DNA of 64,000 nt from Planctomycetota bacterium (lineage in GTDB: Bacteria; Planctomycetota; UBA1135; GCA-002686595): NCBI GenBank assembly GCA_012960475.1, contig DUBE01000066.1:83683-147682 (forward strand). Direction: 5' to 3'. Under the pieces are notes generated by a model. It saw nothing but the letters and a program-made list of their open reading frames with translations, was not told the DNA's origin and did no database searches. Of the stretch, positions 63,167-64,000 are shown one piece after another. Each line of letters starts with the position of its first letter. Position 1 is the first letter of the stretch. The position numbers and the translations under genes are program-made.

Positions 63167-63942
63167 ACCTGGATCCCATCCAGCGCCTGGTCCTGCTGCG
63201 CAACCAGTACCCGCACATCACTGCGGTTGAGGCGGGCCAACTCGGATTCTGCCGCCTTGATTGCCAGATCGGGAGTGTTGTTCTTCTGTGAGATGTGACC
63301 CAGCACAAGCGTGTGCAGGCTGGGCCCGGCGAGCAATGCAAGTTGCTTTTGGGCCTGGAGATTGGAGAGGTGTCCACGGTCTCCGGCGACTCTCCGCTTG
63401 AGCACGTCGGGATAGGGCCCCTCACGCAACATGTCTTCGTCGTAGTTGAACTCCAGCAGCAGCACGTGGGGGTCCGCCAGATGTCGGGCCACCGCTGCAT
63501 CAGGCTTGCCCAAGTCCGTCAGGATCACCACCCGCCGACCAGCGCACTCCAAGCGAAATCCAAGGGTCGGGTCGCAGTCGTGGGGCAGCAACGCTGAGCG
63601 CACCCGCACCGTGCCCTCGCGGCACTCCAGCACCTGTTCGCTGCCTGCCCGCAATTCGGCATAACGGGGAGCACGCGCCAGGGCACGGTGCGTGGTCATG
63701 CTCGGCGCGCAGTGCAGTGTTGCGTTCTGCCGACGGGCAAGTGCCCCGGCAGAGCGGGAGTGGTCCAAATGTCCGTGGGTCACCAGTACATGTTCCAGGG
63801 CGCGGTGCCCCAGGTTCAGATGGGCCCAGCGATCGCGCATCAAACGGGGACCCAGGCCCGCGTCCACCAGGATGCCACCCTCGCCGATACGCAGCAGGGA
63901 ACTGTTCCCACCGCTACCGCTGGCCAGAACTGTCAGCTGCAT
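63163..63942 (-). CDS. MBL-fold metallo-hydrolase, YycJ/WalJ-like
   Basis: The 259-residue protein has the metallo-beta-lactamase fold: VLASGSGGNSSLLRIGEGGILVDAG and the metal-binding HGHLDH motif in VTHGHLDHSRSAG. LPHDCDPTLGF and LVLGHISQKNN complete the YycJ/WalJ subgroup pattern, which is implicated in DNA and cell-wall processes in Firmicutes. The C-terminal part carries the metal-binding His in LGHIS. It is followed on the minus strand after a short gap. Confidence 0.85.
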   Translation of the reverse strand: MQLTVLASGSGGNSSLLRIGEGGILVDAGLGPRLMRDRWAHLNLGHRALEHVLVTHGHLDHSRSAGALARRQNATLHCAPSMTTHRALARAPRYAELRAGSEQVLECREGTVRVRSALLPHDCDPTLGFRLECAGRRVVILTDLGKPDAAVARHLADPHVLLLEFNYDEDMLREGPYPDVLKRRVAGDRGHLSNLQAQKQLALLAGPSLHTLVLGHISQKNNTPDLAIKAAESELARLNRSDVRVLVAQQDQALDGIQV

Positions 63943-63966
63943 GTCTGGAGGTCCTGACCCCTGGCC

Positions 63967-64000
63967 TCAAAGACCCGCGGCCGCACTCTTGGACACCTGC
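63967..64000 (-). CDS. possible end of another gene upstream on the minus strand
   Basis: Just upstream of the metallo-hydrolase gene, a minus-strand frame ends with QVSKSAAAGL and a TGA at 63969-63967. It would be the C terminus of a gene beyond the window. Ten residues are too few to judge, so this is tentative. Confidence 0.25.
   Translation of the reverse strand, partial: QVSKSAAAGL

Overview
The window is 64 kb of a GC-rich, gene-dense bacterial chromosome with no rRNA, tRNA, CRISPR array, insertion sequence or phage gene that I can see. It mixes widely conserved housekeeping genes with exported proteins of unknown function. A Ser/Thr kinase with a membrane anchor and TPR-like tail, an exported ThuA-like protein, a Gfo/Idh/MocA dehydrogenase, many exported proteins and weak Shine-Dalgarno sequences together suggest a non-classical Planctomycetota lineage. 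This assignment is inference from gene style; no marker phylogeny was possible.

Layout. 1-2 kb: a dehydrogenase-epimerase fusion cut by the window edge. 2.4-5.4 kb: guaB-guaA, the last two steps to GMP. 5.4-10.4 kb: a Ser/Thr kinase and a two-component system on the minus strand. 10.7-19.3 kb: a secreted acidic protein, a GT-C type membrane protein, two small membrane proteins, ComF, LarC, an aminotransferase, an SH3-like exported protein and a tiny Cys-rich protein. 19.4-22.9 kb: ruvB-spoIID-tgt on the minus strand, with a perfect palindrome inside the apparent ruvB promoter. 23.4-26.6 kb: a very large lipoprotein. 26.8-30.3 kb: methyltransferase, flavin prenyltransferase and UbiA prenyltransferase (quinone biosynthesis) with holA. 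30.4-32.5 kb: a PEP-hydrolase-like/Tm-1-like pair. 32.5-40.7 kb: ThuA-like protein, mutL, miaA, nadD, a GT4-type transferase and a phosphoesterase. 40.7-50.7 kb: yidC-mnmE-nrdR-ATP-cone protein-smc. 50.7-57.4 kb: an M28 peptidase, then prkA-yeaH-spoVR and a Cas4/RecB-like iron-sulfur nuclease. 57.4-63.2 kb: four glycosyltransferases in a row, one a GT2-GT4 fusion, probably for a surface polysaccharide. 63.2-64 kb: a YycJ-like metallo-hydrolase.

Many neighbouring genes are joined by ATGA, GTGA, TTGA or TGATG overlaps, so translational coupling is the rule. Three convergent pairs share one CTAG as both stop codons. Candidate -10 elements often lie within about 10 bases of the start codon, which suggests short or absent leaders.

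The observations most worth following are: the ribonucleotide-reductase-like ATP-cone protein beside nrdR, which has a single cysteine; the palindrome in the ruvB promoter; the direct repeats in front of the PEP-hydrolase/Tm-1 pair; the nuclease at the end of the prkA-yeaH-spoVR run; and the dehydrogenase-epimerase fusion.
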